This document shows positions 48,664 through 56,904 of a stretch of DNA of 64,000 nt, piece after piece. The DNA comes from Thiococcus pfennigii (GTDB lineage: Bacteria; Pseudomonadota; Gammaproteobacteria; Chromatiales; Chromatiaceae): NCBI RefSeq assembly GCF_016583835.1, contig NZ_NRRW01000007.1, positions 1-64,000 on the forward strand, written 5' to 3'. The position numbers and the translations under genes were made by a program. The stretch's first letter is position 1; every line of letters begins with the position of its first letter. Under the pieces are notes generated by a model. It saw only the letters and a list, made by a program, of their open reading frames with translations. It ran no database searches and was not told the DNA's origin.

Positions 48664-49763
48664 CCTGGTCGGCCCCCTGCGCGCGGATCGATCACGCCGC
48701 GCTGCGCGAGAATCTCGCGGCGGTGCGCCGCTTCGCCCCGGCGAGCCGGGTCTGGGCCGTCGTCAAGGCCAATGGCTACGGGCACGGGCTTGAGGCCGTC
48801 GCGGCGACCCTCGCCGATGCCGACGGCCTCGCGGTCGCCCGGGTCGAGGAGGGCGTGCGCCTGCGCCGGGCGGGGGTCACCAAGCCGATCCTGGTCCTCG
48901 AGGGCATGATCTTCGCCGAGGAGTTGGCCGCGGCCGCGCGCGAGGACCTCGCCGTCGCCGTCCACAGCTGGGACCAGGTGCGGCTCCTCGCCGAGGGCGC
49001 CGGCCTGGGCGCGCCGCCCTGCTGGATCAAGGTCGACACCGGTATGCACCGCCTCGGCTTCGCCCCCGCCGAGGTCGATGCCGTGTTCGAGGCCCTGGCC
49101 GCGAGCGCGCCCGGCCCCAGGGTCGTCGGGCTCTTGACCCACCTGGCCAACGCCGACGAGCCCGGGGATACGACCTCCGCGGGCCAGTGCGCGACGCTGC
49201 ACGCCGTCGCTGCCGGGCGCGGCCTGCCGCTCAGCATCGGCAACTCCGCCGGCCTGATCGCGCTGCCGGCGGCGCGCGGCGACTGGGTACGCCCCGGGAT
49301 CATGCTCTACGGCGCCTCGCCGTTCGCGACCCGGACCGCCGCCGATCTCGGGCTGCGCCCGGTGATGACGCTCCAGGCGCGGCTGATCGCCGTGCAGAGG
49401 CTGCCACGTGGTGCCGCGCTCGGCTACGGTGGCACCTATGTCTGCCCGGAGGACATGCCGGTCGGCATCGTCGGCATCGGCTATGGCGACGGCTATCCGC
49501 GCCACGCCCCGACCGGCACGCCGGTGCTGCTCAACGGGGTGCGAGTGGCGCTGCTCGGGCGGGTCTCGATGGACATGATCCACGTCGACCTGCGCAGCCA
49601 ACCGCAGGCCGCGGTCGGCGATGTCGCGACCCTCTGGGGGGTGGGGCTGCCGGTCGAGGAGATCGCGGCGCGGGCCGGCACCATCCCCTACGAACTCCTG
49701 TGCCACGTCGCCCAGCGGGTGCACATGGAGCACGACGGCACGGCGGCCGGGGGCACCGGATGA
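48660..49763 (+). CDS. alr: alanine racemase
   Basis: 367 residues. PLP lysine Lys36 in AVVKANGYGHG, the catalytic-tyrosine region ALGYGGTYVCPEDMPVGIVG, GDGYPRHAP, and RVSMDMIHVDL, all typical. It makes D-alanine for peptidoglycan. The start is a TTG at 48660 that overlaps the dnaB stop (TTGA), and the protein then begins MTWSAPCARIDHAALRENL; no ATG fits. Its stop overlaps radA by 4 bp, so the dnaB-alr-radA trio is likely translated as a coupled unit. Confidence 0.95.
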   Translation: MTWSAPCARIDHAALRENLAAVRRFAPASRVWAVVKANGYGHGLEAVAATLADADGLAVARVEEGVRLRRAGVTKPILVLEGMIFAEELAAAAREDLAVAVHSWDQVRLLAEGAGLGAPPCWIKVDTGMHRLGFAPAEVDAVFEALAASAPGPRVVGLLTHLANADEPGDTTSAGQCATLHAVAAGRGLPLSIGNSAGLIALPAARGDWVRPGIMLYGASPFATRTAADLGLRPVMTLQARLIAVQRLPRGAALGYGGTYVCPEDMPVGIVGIGYGDGYPRHAPTGTPVLLNGVRVALLGRVSMDMIHVDLRSQPQAAVGDVATLWGVGLPVEEIAARAGTIPYELLCHVAQRVHMEHDGTAAGGTG

Positions 49764-51136
49764 GTCAGGCCGCCCGCACGGCGAAGCGCCGCGGCGCCGG
49801 CAGCTACGTCTGCAACGCCTGCGGTGCGCGACTGCCGAAGTGGAGCGGCCAGTGTCCGGACTGCGGCTCCTGGAATACGGTGATCGAGGTCCCCGAGGAG
49901 CGGGCCGCACCGCGCCGCGGTGGCGGCTATGCCGGGACGGCGGCCGCGGTCGAGTCCCTCGAGACGATCGGCGCGGCCGAGGAGAGCCGCCGCAGCAGCG
50001 GCATCGCCGAGCTCGATCGGGTCCTCGGCGGTGGCCTGGTCGCGGGCTCCGTGGTGCTGCTCGGCGGTGACCCGGGCATCGGCAAGTCGACGCTGCTCCT
50101 TCAGGCCTGTGCCGCGCTCGGGGCCGCCGAGTCGGTCCTCTATGTCACCGGCGAGGAGTCGCCGCAGCAGGTCAGCCTGCGCGCGCAGCGCCTGGGGCTC
50201 GTGCGCGCCGGCATCCGCCTCCTCGCCGAGACGGGCATCGAACGGATCCTGCCGACGGCCGAGCAGGAGCGCCCGACCGTCATGGTCGTCGACTCGATCC
50301 AGACGCTCTTCAGCGAGGAGCTGGCCTCGGCGCCGGGCTCGGTCTCGCAGGTGCGCGAGACGGCGGCCCAGCTGGTGCGCTTCGCCAAGCAGAGCGGGAC
50401 TTGCGTCTTTCTCGTCGGCCATGTGACCAAGGAGGGGGCGCTCGCCGGACCCCGGGTGCTCGAGCACATGGTCGACACCGTCATCTACTTCGAGGGCGAG
50501 GCCGGCAGCCAGTTTCGCCTGGTGCGCTCGGTCAAGAACCGCTTCGGTGCCGTCAACGAGCTCGGCGTCTTCGCGATGACCGACCGCGGCCTGCGCGAGG
50601 TCAAGAACCCCTCGGCGATCTTCCTGTCGCGCCACGACGAGCCAGTGCCGGGTAGCGTCGTCATGGTCACCCGCGAGGGCACCCGACCGCTCCTGATCGA
50701 GGTCCAGGCCCTGGTCGACGAGAGCCCGCTCGCGAACCCACGCCGCGTCGCCCTCGGGCTCGACCAGAACCGCCTGTCGATGCTGCTCGCGGTCCTGCAC
50801 CGCCATGGTGGCGTCGGCATGTTCGACCGCGACGTCTTCGTCAACGTCGTCGGCGGCGTGCGCATCGGCGAGACTGCCGCCGACCTGGCCGTCCTCTGCG
50901 CGGTCGTCTCGAGCCACCGCGACCGGCCGCTGCCGCTCGACCTCGTGGTCTTCGGCGAGGTCGGCCTCTCGGGCGAGGTCCGCCCGGTGCCGAACGGCCT
51001 GGACCGGCTGCGCGAGGCGGCCAAGCACGGCCTGCGCCGGGCGATCCTGCCGGAGAAGAACTGCCCGAAGCAGGGTGTCGAGGGGCTCGAGCTGGTGCCG
51101 GTGCGGGTCGTCCAGGAGGCCCTTGACGCCCTCTGA
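49760..51136 (+). CDS. radA: DNA repair protein RadA (Sms)
   Basis: 458 residues. N-terminal four-cysteine zinc motif (Cys18, Cys21, Cys32, Cys35 in CNACGARLPKWSGQCPDC), Walker A GGDPGIGKSTLLLQ, the RadA-specific KNRFGAVNELG, and a C-terminal Lon-like domain (about residues 290-458) without protease function. It promotes branch migration and D-loop extension in recombination. The ATG overlaps the alr stop (ATGA). The alr-radA order after dnaB is common in gammaproteobacteria. Confidence 0.96.
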   Translation: MSQAARTAKRRGAGSYVCNACGARLPKWSGQCPDCGSWNTVIEVPEERAAPRRGGGYAGTAAAVESLETIGAAEESRRSSGIAELDRVLGGGLVAGSVVLLGGDPGIGKSTLLLQACAALGAAESVLYVTGEESPQQVSLRAQRLGLVRAGIRLLAETGIERILPTAEQERPTVMVVDSIQTLFSEELASAPGSVSQVRETAAQLVRFAKQSGTCVFLVGHVTKEGALAGPRVLEHMVDTVIYFEGEAGSQFRLVRSVKNRFGAVNELGVFAMTDRGLREVKNPSAIFLSRHDEPVPGSVVMVTREGTRPLLIEVQALVDESPLANPRRVALGLDQNRLSMLLAVLHRHGGVGMFDRDVFVNVVGGVRIGETAADLAVLCAVVSSHRDRPLPLDLVVFGEVGLSGEVRPVPNGLDRLREAAKHGLRRAILPEKNCPKQGVEGLELVPVRVVQEALDAL

Positions 51137-51277
51137 GCGCACCGGACGGTCCGGTCGGTCCGGTCGGTCGGCGGCGGCGCGCCCCTTGCGGGCGCTTCGG
51201 TCTGGGCGGTGCCGGCGGCATCGGAGCGCCTCGACCGGCGATCAGTCGCCGCAGGTCGCGATGCCGAGGGCTCCGTC

Positions 51278-52648
51278 TCAATCGGCGCGGGGCAGGGCGA
51301 CGTCGACCGCGAGGCCGCCCTCGGCCGCGAGGCGGAAGGTCAGCTCGCCGCCGTAGGCGTCGACCACGTCGCGGGCGATCGCCAGGCCGAGCCCCGAACC
51401 GTCCTTGCGCTCGTCGAGTCGCAGGCCGCGTTCCCCGAGGCGCGGCAGCTGCTCGGCGGCCACCCCTGGGCCGTCGTCGCTGATGCGGATGGCGATCCGC
51501 TCGCCGGCCGTGACCTCGATGTGCACGCGCCGGCGAGCCCATTTGGCGGCGTTCTCCAGCAGGTTGCCGAGGAGCTCGAGCAGGTCGTCGGCCACGAGCG
51601 CGGCGGTGGCCTGGGTTGGGGCCTCGACCTGCCAGTCGACGCGGGCACCCTCTGGGGTCCGTTGCAGCGTCCGCAGCAGCCGGGCGAGGGCCTCGACGAC
51701 CTCGACCCGTGCCTGATGCGGCTGGGCGCCCGAGCGCACGCGGGCGCGGATCAACTCGCGCTCGACGCGCCGCCGCATCGCCTGGGCGAGCTGCTCGAGG
51801 TCGTCGGCGAGGACGACCTGCCCCTGCTCGCGCAGCCGCTGGGCGTCGGCGCCGAGGGCGGCGAGCGGGGTCTTGAGGCCGTGGGCCAGGTCGGCGGTCC
51901 AGGCGCGTGCGCGCTCGATCGCCTGCTCACGGGCGGCGAGCAGGCCGTTGACCTCGCCGACCAGTGGCATGACCTCGTCCGGGTAGGTGTCGGCGAGGCG
52001 GCGCGTGCGCCCGGAGCGGATCGCCTCGACGCCGCGGCGCACCGCCTCGAGCGGTGCGAGGCCGGTCTGGATCTGGACGAAGGTCGCGAGGGCCAGCAGC
52101 GCCGCGATCAGGGCCAGGTAGGGCGTCATGTCCGCAGCGAAGGCGTTGCGCGCGGCGGTGATCTCGGTGCGGTCGAGGCCGACGACGAGGCGCAACGCCC
52201 GGGTGACGCCGCCTTGCCCCAGTCGCACGAGGCGCTCGCTGACGAGCAGGCGCTGATCGGCCGGACCGGGCGCACGGTGGGTATGGACGGCGTCGGTGGC
52301 GAGCCCGTCGTCGGAGAGCTCGATGACCGCGTCCCAGAGCGAGCGCGAGCGCAGCAAGCCCCTCTGTATGGTGCCGTCGCGCCACCCGTCGATCTGCCAG
52401 TAGAGGCCGCTCAAGGGTTGGGCGAAGCGCGGATCGGCCGGCTCGCGGGCGAGGGCCAAGGTGCCGTCGGCCTCGCTGGTCACGGCGGCGGCGAGCTGAT
52501 TGAGCTGGACGCGCAACTCCGCGCCGATGCGCCGCTCGACGTGACGCTCGAACAGGGCCACGAGGCCGATGCCGGCCAGGGCGATGGTGACGGCGATCGA
52601 GGCGGCGGCGGCGATCCACAGCCGCACCCGCAACGAGCGGCCCGTCAT
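51278..52648 (-). CDS. sensor histidine kinase (QseC/PhoQ-like)
   Basis: 456 residues. Membrane helix about residues 9-33, a periplasmic domain (about 34-175), a second helix (YLALIAALLALATFVQI), HAMP-like linker, and the kinase core with His256 in TADLAHGLKTPLAAL, N box GNLLENAAKWARR, DDGPGVAAEQL and GSGLGLAIARDVV. It overlaps the response regulator by 4 bp. The periplasmic sensor shares no motif I know. It is the third gene of a PepSY-regulator-kinase operon facing the cytochrome operon, which it probably controls. Confidence 0.92.
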   Translation of the reverse strand: MTGRSLRVRLWIAAAASIAVTIALAGIGLVALFERHVERRIGAELRVQLNQLAAAVTSEADGTLALAREPADPRFAQPLSGLYWQIDGWRDGTIQRGLLRSRSLWDAVIELSDDGLATDAVHTHRAPGPADQRLLVSERLVRLGQGGVTRALRLVVGLDRTEITAARNAFAADMTPYLALIAALLALATFVQIQTGLAPLEAVRRGVEAIRSGRTRRLADTYPDEVMPLVGEVNGLLAAREQAIERARAWTADLAHGLKTPLAALGADAQRLREQGQVVLADDLEQLAQAMRRRVERELIRARVRSGAQPHQARVEVVEALARLLRTLQRTPEGARVDWQVEAPTQATAALVADDLLELLGNLLENAAKWARRRVHIEVTAGERIAIRISDDGPGVAAEQLPRLGERGLRLDERKDGSGLGLAIARDVVDAYGGELTFRLAAEGGLAVDVALPRAD

Positions 52649-53313
52649 TGTGGATCGGCTCGTTCGATCAGGTAGCCGAAGCCGCGGCGGGTCTGGATCA
52701 GATCGCCGCCGAGCTTGCGCCGCACCCGCCCGACGAGGACCTCGATGGCGTTGGAGTCGCGCTCGAAGTCCTGGGCGTAGAGCTGCTCGGTGAGCTCGAG
52801 CTGGGAGACGACGCGCCCGGCATGCTGCATCAGATAGCTGACCAGGCGGTATTCCTGCGGCGAGAGGTGGATCGGCACGCCGTCGACGCTCACGGCCATG
52901 CGCCGCGTGTCGAGGACGAGCGGGCCGTTGACGAGGACGGCGCTCGCCTGGCCGGCGGCGCGGCGCACCAGGGCCCTCAGGCGGGCCAGCAGCTCCTCCA
53001 TCCGGAAGGGCTTGGGCAGGTAGTCGTCGGCGCCGGCGTCGATCCCCTCGACGCGTTCGTGCCAGTCGCCGCGCGCGGTCAGGATCAGGACCGGGACGCG
53101 CTGGCCGCCGGCCCGCCAGCGGCGCAGGATCGAGAGGCCGTCGAGCGCCGGCAGACCGAGGTCGAGGATCACGGCGGCATAGCCTTCGGTATCGCCCTGG
53201 AACCAGGCCGTCTGGCCGTCGCGCGCGCGATCGACGACGAAGCCGGCGGCCTCGAGCGCCGCGACCACGCCGGCGGCGAGGCGATCGTCGTCCTCGACGA
53301 GCAGCACCCGCAT
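52645..53313 (-). CDS. OmpR-family response regulator
   Basis: 222 residues. Receiver domain with acidic pocket EDDD, phospho-acceptor Asp51 in VILDLGLPALDG, Thr79 and Lys101 (LPKPF). Winged helix C-terminal domain (about residues 130-218) ending VGRVRRKLGGDLIQTRRGFG, a QseB/PmrA-like pattern. It lies 1 base from the PepSY gene (stop and start share the A) and overlaps the kinase by 4 bp. The likely operator is the GCTGAC repeat array at 53662-53702. Confidence 0.94.
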   Translation of the reverse strand: MRVLLVEDDDRLAAGVVAALEAAGFVVDRARDGQTAWFQGDTEGYAAVILDLGLPALDGLSILRRWRAGGQRVPVLILTARGDWHERVEGIDAGADDYLPKPFRMEELLARLRALVRRAAGQASAVLVNGPLVLDTRRMAVSVDGVPIHLSPQEYRLVSYLMQHAGRVVSQLELTEQLYAQDFERDSNAIEVLVGRVRRKLGGDLIQTRRGFGYLIERADPQ

Positions 53314-53639
53314 CAGTCGTCCTCCTCCAGGATCTCGCCGGTGGCGGCGTCGACATAGACCTCGCGCAGCCGGCCGTTGGGGGCGATGATCTCCAGCTCG
53401 TAGGCCCAGCGGCGCTCATCGGAGCGGCCCCAGCGCTCCAGTTCTACGCCGACCACCTCGCCCGGCACCCGGGCGGCGACCCGTTGCAGGATCTCGGCGA
53501 GCGGCCGGACCTCGCCGCGCTCCAGCGCGTGGCGGGCGCGGTCGTGATCGTAGCGGTCGTCGTAGCGGTCCGCCGCGGCGAGGCTCGTCGTCGCGGCCAG
53601 CAGGAGGGCGAGCAGGCGATGTAGGTAAGGATTCGGCAT
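53313..53639 (-). CDS. small exported PepSY-domain protein
   Basis: 108 residues. Signal peptide (MPNPYLHRLLALLLAATTSLAAA), an Asp/Arg-rich stretch (DRYDDRYDHDRARH), and a PepSY domain: LAEILQRVAARVPGEVVGVE then RRWAYELEIIAPNGRLREVY and DAATGEILEEDD. PepSY domains are thought to inhibit or bind proteins outside the cytoplasm. It is the first gene of the two-component operon and may act as a periplasmic modulator of the kinase. Such PepSY plus regulator pairs often accompany cytochrome b561 operons. Confidence 0.88.
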   Translation of the reverse strand: MPNPYLHRLLALLLAATTSLAAADRYDDRYDHDRARHALERGEVRPLAEILQRVAARVPGEVVGVELERWGRSDERRWAYELEIIAPNGRLREVYVDAATGEILEEDD

Positions 53640-53661
53640 GGCCTGATTAGACGAGATTCCG

Positions 53662-53702
53662 GCTGACGATTCGCTGACAGGCCCGCACAGGGATCGGTCA
53701 GC
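53662..53702. promoter_or_regulatory. candidate operator: GCTGAC direct repeats
   Basis: GCTGAC at 53662-53667 and 53673-53678, spaced one helical turn (11 bases) apart, with an inverted GTCAGC at 53697-53702. The two-site, 11-base plan is what OmpR-type regulators bind as dimers. It lies in the 144-bp gap between the divergent PepSY-regulator-kinase and cytochrome operons, so it could control both. Confidence 0.55.
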
Positions 53703-53783
53703 GCCACCCCGTTAACCTGCCCCGCAAGTCGTCGCCACAGGGCGCGACGAGGTCTTCCTGCCGCAGAGAACGGAGACGAATCG

Positions 53784-54422
53784 ATGCAAAGCCAAACTGC
53801 GGTCGCCACGGCGACCACGCAATCCCCCGCGACCGGCCCCCACGACGGGGCTACGGGCGGGCGGGTCCGGGTCTGGGACCCGCTGGTGCGGGTCTTTCAC
53901 TGGTCGCTGGCCGTCGGCTTCGCGACCGCCTTCATCGTCGAGGACGACATCCTCGATGTCCATGTCTGGGCCGGTTATCTGGTCCTGATCCTGATCGCGG
54001 TGCGCCTGGTCTGGGGCCTAATCGGCACCCGCCACGCCCGCTTCACCGACTTCGTGTGCGGGCCGCGCCAGGTCCTCGACTACTTCGCCGGGGCCGTGCG
54101 CGGCAGGGCGCCGCACTATCTCGGTCACAACCCGGCCGGCGGGGCCATGGTCGTCGCGCTGCTGGTGGCGGTCGCGGCGACCGGCCTCACCGGCATGGCC
54201 CTCTACGGCGCCGAGGAGCTGTCCGGTCCGCTGGCGCCGCTGATGAGGGACCTGCCGGGCGCCTGGGGGCATTGGCTCGAGGAGGCCCACGAGGTGCTCG
54301 CCAACCTGACGCTCGGCCTGATCGTGTTGCACATCGGCGGTGTGCTGTTCTCCAGCCTGGCGCATCGGGAAAACCTCGTCGCTGCCATGTTCACGGGCTA
54401 CAAGCGGAGTGACAAGCCATGA
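53784..54422 (+). CDS. cytochrome b561-type membrane protein
   Basis: 212 residues, four membrane helices with paired heme-ligand histidines: VRVFHWSLAVGFA, LDVHVWAGYLVL, HWLEEAHEVLANL and LIVLHIGGVLFSS. This is the bacterial cytochrome b561 / Ni-Fe hydrogenase b-subunit type, holding b hemes and passing electrons between quinone and periplasmic cytochromes c. The RVRVWDPLVRVFHW opening is typical. GGAGA precedes the ATG. Its last bases overlap the SHP-like gene by 4 bp (ATGA), so the two are coupled. Confidence 0.92.
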   Translation: MQSQTAVATATTQSPATGPHDGATGGRVRVWDPLVRVFHWSLAVGFATAFIVEDDILDVHVWAGYLVLILIAVRLVWGLIGTRHARFTDFVCGPRQVLDYFAGAVRGRAPHYLGHNPAGGAMVVALLVAVAATGLTGMALYGAEELSGPLAPLMRDLPGAWGHWLEEAHEVLANLTLGLIVLHIGGVLFSSLAHRENLVAAMFTGYKRSDKP

Positions 54423-54772
54423 ATCCATTGAATCGATGCGTCCTGGTCCTGATGGCCGGGCTCCCGATCCCGTCGGCCCTGGCCGGCGATGCGGCCGCGG
54501 GTGCCGCCGCCTGGGTCGCAGAGCATCAGCCGGGGGGCGGTGCACCGGTGCGTAGCTGCGTGACCTGCCATGGTGACGACCTCACCAAACCCGGGCGTCA
54601 CGCGGTCACCGGCAAGGCCATCGAGCCGCTCGCGCCATCGGTGAACCCCGAGCGTCTGTCCGACCCGGCCAACGTCGAGAAGTGGCTGAGGCGCAACTGC
54701 CGCTGGACCCTGGGCCGCGAATGCACGGCGACCGAAAAGGCCGATTTCGTCGCCTACATCAAGACGCAATAA
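54419..54772 (+). CDS. SHP-like monoheme cytochrome c (DUF1924)
   Basis: 117 residues with a signal peptide (about 22 residues) and one heme-binding site, Cys47-Cys50-His51 in CVTCHGDDL. The sequence near the C-terminus, with Asn93-Cys94 (LRRNCRW) and Cys102, fits the SHP family of Rhodobacter sphaeroides, in which an asparagine is a labile sixth heme ligand next to a disulfide, allowing oxygen or NO binding. That ligand role is inferred from position. SHP partners with DHC and a membrane cytochrome b, exactly the genes on either side. Confidence 0.85.
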   Translation: MNPLNRCVLVLMAGLPIPSALAGDAAAGAAAWVAEHQPGGGAPVRSCVTCHGDDLTKPGRHAVTGKAIEPLAPSVNPERLSDPANVEKWLRRNCRWTLGRECTATEKADFVAYIKTQ

Positions 54773-54788
54773 ACAGGAGACTGACCCC

Positions 54789-55367
54789 ATGGCCAATCGC
54801 AGAGGCATCCTTTTCTGGTTGGGCCTGGTATCGCTCGGCGCGGTTGGTGTGGCCGCCAGTGACGGTGATGGCGACCGGAACGGGACGCGCAGTGGCTGGC
54901 TGACCTCCCGCGCCGATGTCGCCCCGGTCACCAATGCCACCTACGGCGAGGAATGCGGTTCCTGTCATCTAGCCTATCAGCCGGGTCTGCTGCCGGCGCA
55001 GGCCTGGACGCAGGTCATGGATCCCGCCGCGCTGGCAGACCATTACGGCGATGACGCTTCGCTGACGGAGACGCTGCGGGCCGAGATCGCCGGCTATCTG
55101 CTCGCCCAGGCAGCCGATCAGGCCAGCGCCCCGCGCTCACGCGCCTTTGCCGTTGGCTTTGATGCCCATGCGGGAACCGGGTTGCCGCGCATCACCGAGA
55201 GGCGCTATTTCGAGCGCAAGCATGACGACGTGCCGGCGAGTCTGGTGACCAGCAACCCCGATGTCGGTAGTTTCAGCCAATGCAATGCCTGCCATCGCGG
55301 GGCTGCCAAAGGCGTTTACAACGACAGTCGAATCGACATCCCCGGCTATGGCCGCTGGGAGGATTGA
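54789..55367 (+). CDS. diheme cytochrome c (DHC), copy 1
   Basis: 192 residues, exported. Two heme motifs, CGSCH (Cys56-His60) near the start of the mature protein and CNACH (Cys165-His169) near the end. Family landmarks: EECGSCHLAYQPGLLPA, HYGDDASLTETLR, FERKHDDVPA and VGSFSQCNACHRGA, typical of DHC proteins that donate electrons to SHP. An AGGAG ribosome-binding site precedes the ATG, 16 bp after the SHP-like gene. Confidence 0.92.
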   Translation: MANRRGILFWLGLVSLGAVGVAASDGDGDRNGTRSGWLTSRADVAPVTNATYGEECGSCHLAYQPGLLPAQAWTQVMDPAALADHYGDDASLTETLRAEIAGYLLAQAADQASAPRSRAFAVGFDAHAGTGLPRITERRYFERKHDDVPASLVTSNPDVGSFSQCNACHRGAAKGVYNDSRIDIPGYGRWED

Positions 55368-55429
55368 GCCCGGCTGGCCTGAAAAAACTGTGTCCACCAC
55401 CTAAACGCAAGCAACGGGAAACAACACGA

Positions 55430-56014
55430 ATGAACCACCACAAACAGATCCTCTCCGTCCTCGCCGTTGGTCTCTTCACCCTGGGGGCCGCTGGCGTGGC
55501 CTTCGGCGATGATGATGACGATGACAGGCGCGGCCATCGCAGCGAGCGCTCACAGCCCCGCGCCGATTTCGCCCCGGTGACCAATGTGGCCTATCGCGAG
55601 GAGTGCAGTTCCTGCCACATGGCCTATCAGCCTGGTTTGCTGCCGGCGCGCGCTTGGGAGGCGATCATGTCGTCCGAGGGACTCGGTAATCACTACGGCG
55701 ATGATGCCTCATTGACGGATGCGCTCCGCAACGAGATCAGCGCCTATCTGACCGCCAATGCGGCTGACCAGACGGGCGGCAAGCGGGCCCGGAAATTTGC
55801 CGAGTCGCGCCCCGGCGCCGACGGCGGTCTGCCGCGTATCAGCGAGAATCGATACTTCGTGCACGAGCACGATGAGATCCCGCCCCGCTTCGTGATTGCC
55901 AACACGCAGGTCGGGAGTTTCAGCCAGTGCAACGCCTGTCATCGGGGCGCCGACGACGGCGACTACGACGAGGATCGGGTCGTCATCCCGGGTGTGGGCC
56001 GGTGGGATGATTGA
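55430..56014 (+). CDS. diheme cytochrome c (DHC), copy 2
   Basis: 194 residues. Close paralogue of the preceding gene: heme motifs CSSCH (Cys59-His63) and CNACH (Cys167-His171), and shared EECSSCHMAYQPGLLPAR, NHYGDDASLTDALR and VGSFSQCNACHRGA. The N-terminal region after the signal peptide is very acidic (a run of six Asp). The two copies evidently arose by tandem duplication and have since diverged. Start at 55430 (MNHHKQILSV); upstream frame is not homologous. It is 62 bp behind copy 1, probably in the same operon. Confidence 0.92.
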   Translation: MNHHKQILSVLAVGLFTLGAAGVAFGDDDDDDRRGHRSERSQPRADFAPVTNVAYREECSSCHMAYQPGLLPARAWEAIMSSEGLGNHYGDDASLTDALRNEISAYLTANAADQTGGKRARKFAESRPGADGGLPRISENRYFVHEHDEIPPRFVIANTQVGSFSQCNACHRGADDGDYDEDRVVIPGVGRWDD

Positions 56015-56234
56015 GGGCGTCGCCGGCCCGTCGTGAGGCTGGCCCGTCACCCCGGTGGGCTGCCGATTTCCTCGATCTTTGCGGGACTGCGGCGATATTT
56101 TCGGGGTGCTGGACTCTATCCTTAAGAAGCACCTTGGCCGATTCGCAGTGTCCTCGAGGCCGGCCGTGCGAGCGGACGAACGCCGCCGGTTCGGTCGGTC
56201 AAGCCAACTCAACGCAGCGCAATGGAGAAGAGCC

Positions 56235-56867
56235 ATGAAGACCCTGACCACGACCTTCGCAGTCGGTTTGACGATCGCCGCCGCGGGCCTCGCCCTGCCG
56301 GTCCTCGGCCAGCCGATGGGCGGGCCGATGGGATTCGCGCAGTTCGACCGCAACCAAGACGGGGTCGTCACCGAGCAGGAATTCGCCGAGGCCCGGGCCG
56401 AGCGGATGGGGAGTCGGGCCGCCCAGGGCGCGCCGATGCGCGGCATCGCCGATGCGCCCAGCTTCGCCGACTTCGACCGCAACGGCGATGGCAGGCTGAC
56501 GCCGGACGAGGTCACGGCCCTGCAGCAGGAGCGCCGCCAGGGCCGCGCCGGGATGGGCGCCGGACCTGGAATGGGCCAGGGAATGGGCCAGGGAATGGGC
56601 CAGGGGATGGGGCGGGGGATGGGCGCCAACCTGCCCAGCTTCGGCCAGTTCGACCTCGACGGCGATGGGGTCCTGACCGAACAGGAGTTCAACGAGGCGC
56701 GCGGTCAGCGCATCCAGCAGCGTGCCCAGCAGGGCTATGGGATGCGCAATCTGGCCAACGCGCCCGCGTTTCAGGCCATCGACGTCGATGGCGACGGCCG
56801 GGTGACGGCCGAGGAGTTCGCCGCGGCCCAGGCCGAGCACCACCAGCAGATGATGGCGCCGCGCTGA
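56235..56867 (+). CDS. exported four-EF-hand protein with Gly-Met-Gly-Gln repeat
   Basis: 210 residues. Signal peptide (MKTLTTTFAVGLTIAAAGLA), then four calcium loops: DRNQDGVVTEQE, DRNGDGRLTPDE, DLDGDGVLTEQE and DVDGDGRVTAEE, all with the acidic or Asn/Gly residues required. Pairs one and two, and three and four, are separated by a flexible stretch rich in Gly-Met-Gly-Gln (about four copies of GMGQ encoded by a 12-base tandem repeat near 56570-56625). It is predicted to be a periplasmic calcium-binding protein, with Met-rich linkers that could also bind metal such as copper. GGAGAAG precedes the ATG. Confidence 0.88.
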   Translation: MKTLTTTFAVGLTIAAAGLALPVLGQPMGGPMGFAQFDRNQDGVVTEQEFAEARAERMGSRAAQGAPMRGIADAPSFADFDRNGDGRLTPDEVTALQQERRQGRAGMGAGPGMGQGMGQGMGQGMGRGMGANLPSFGQFDLDGDGVLTEQEFNEARGQRIQQRAQQGYGMRNLANAPAFQAIDVDGDGRVTAEEFAAAQAEHHQQMMAPR

Positions 56868-56904
56868 GCGACGGGGCGAGGCGTCGCGATTCGTGGGCGG
56901 GCAG

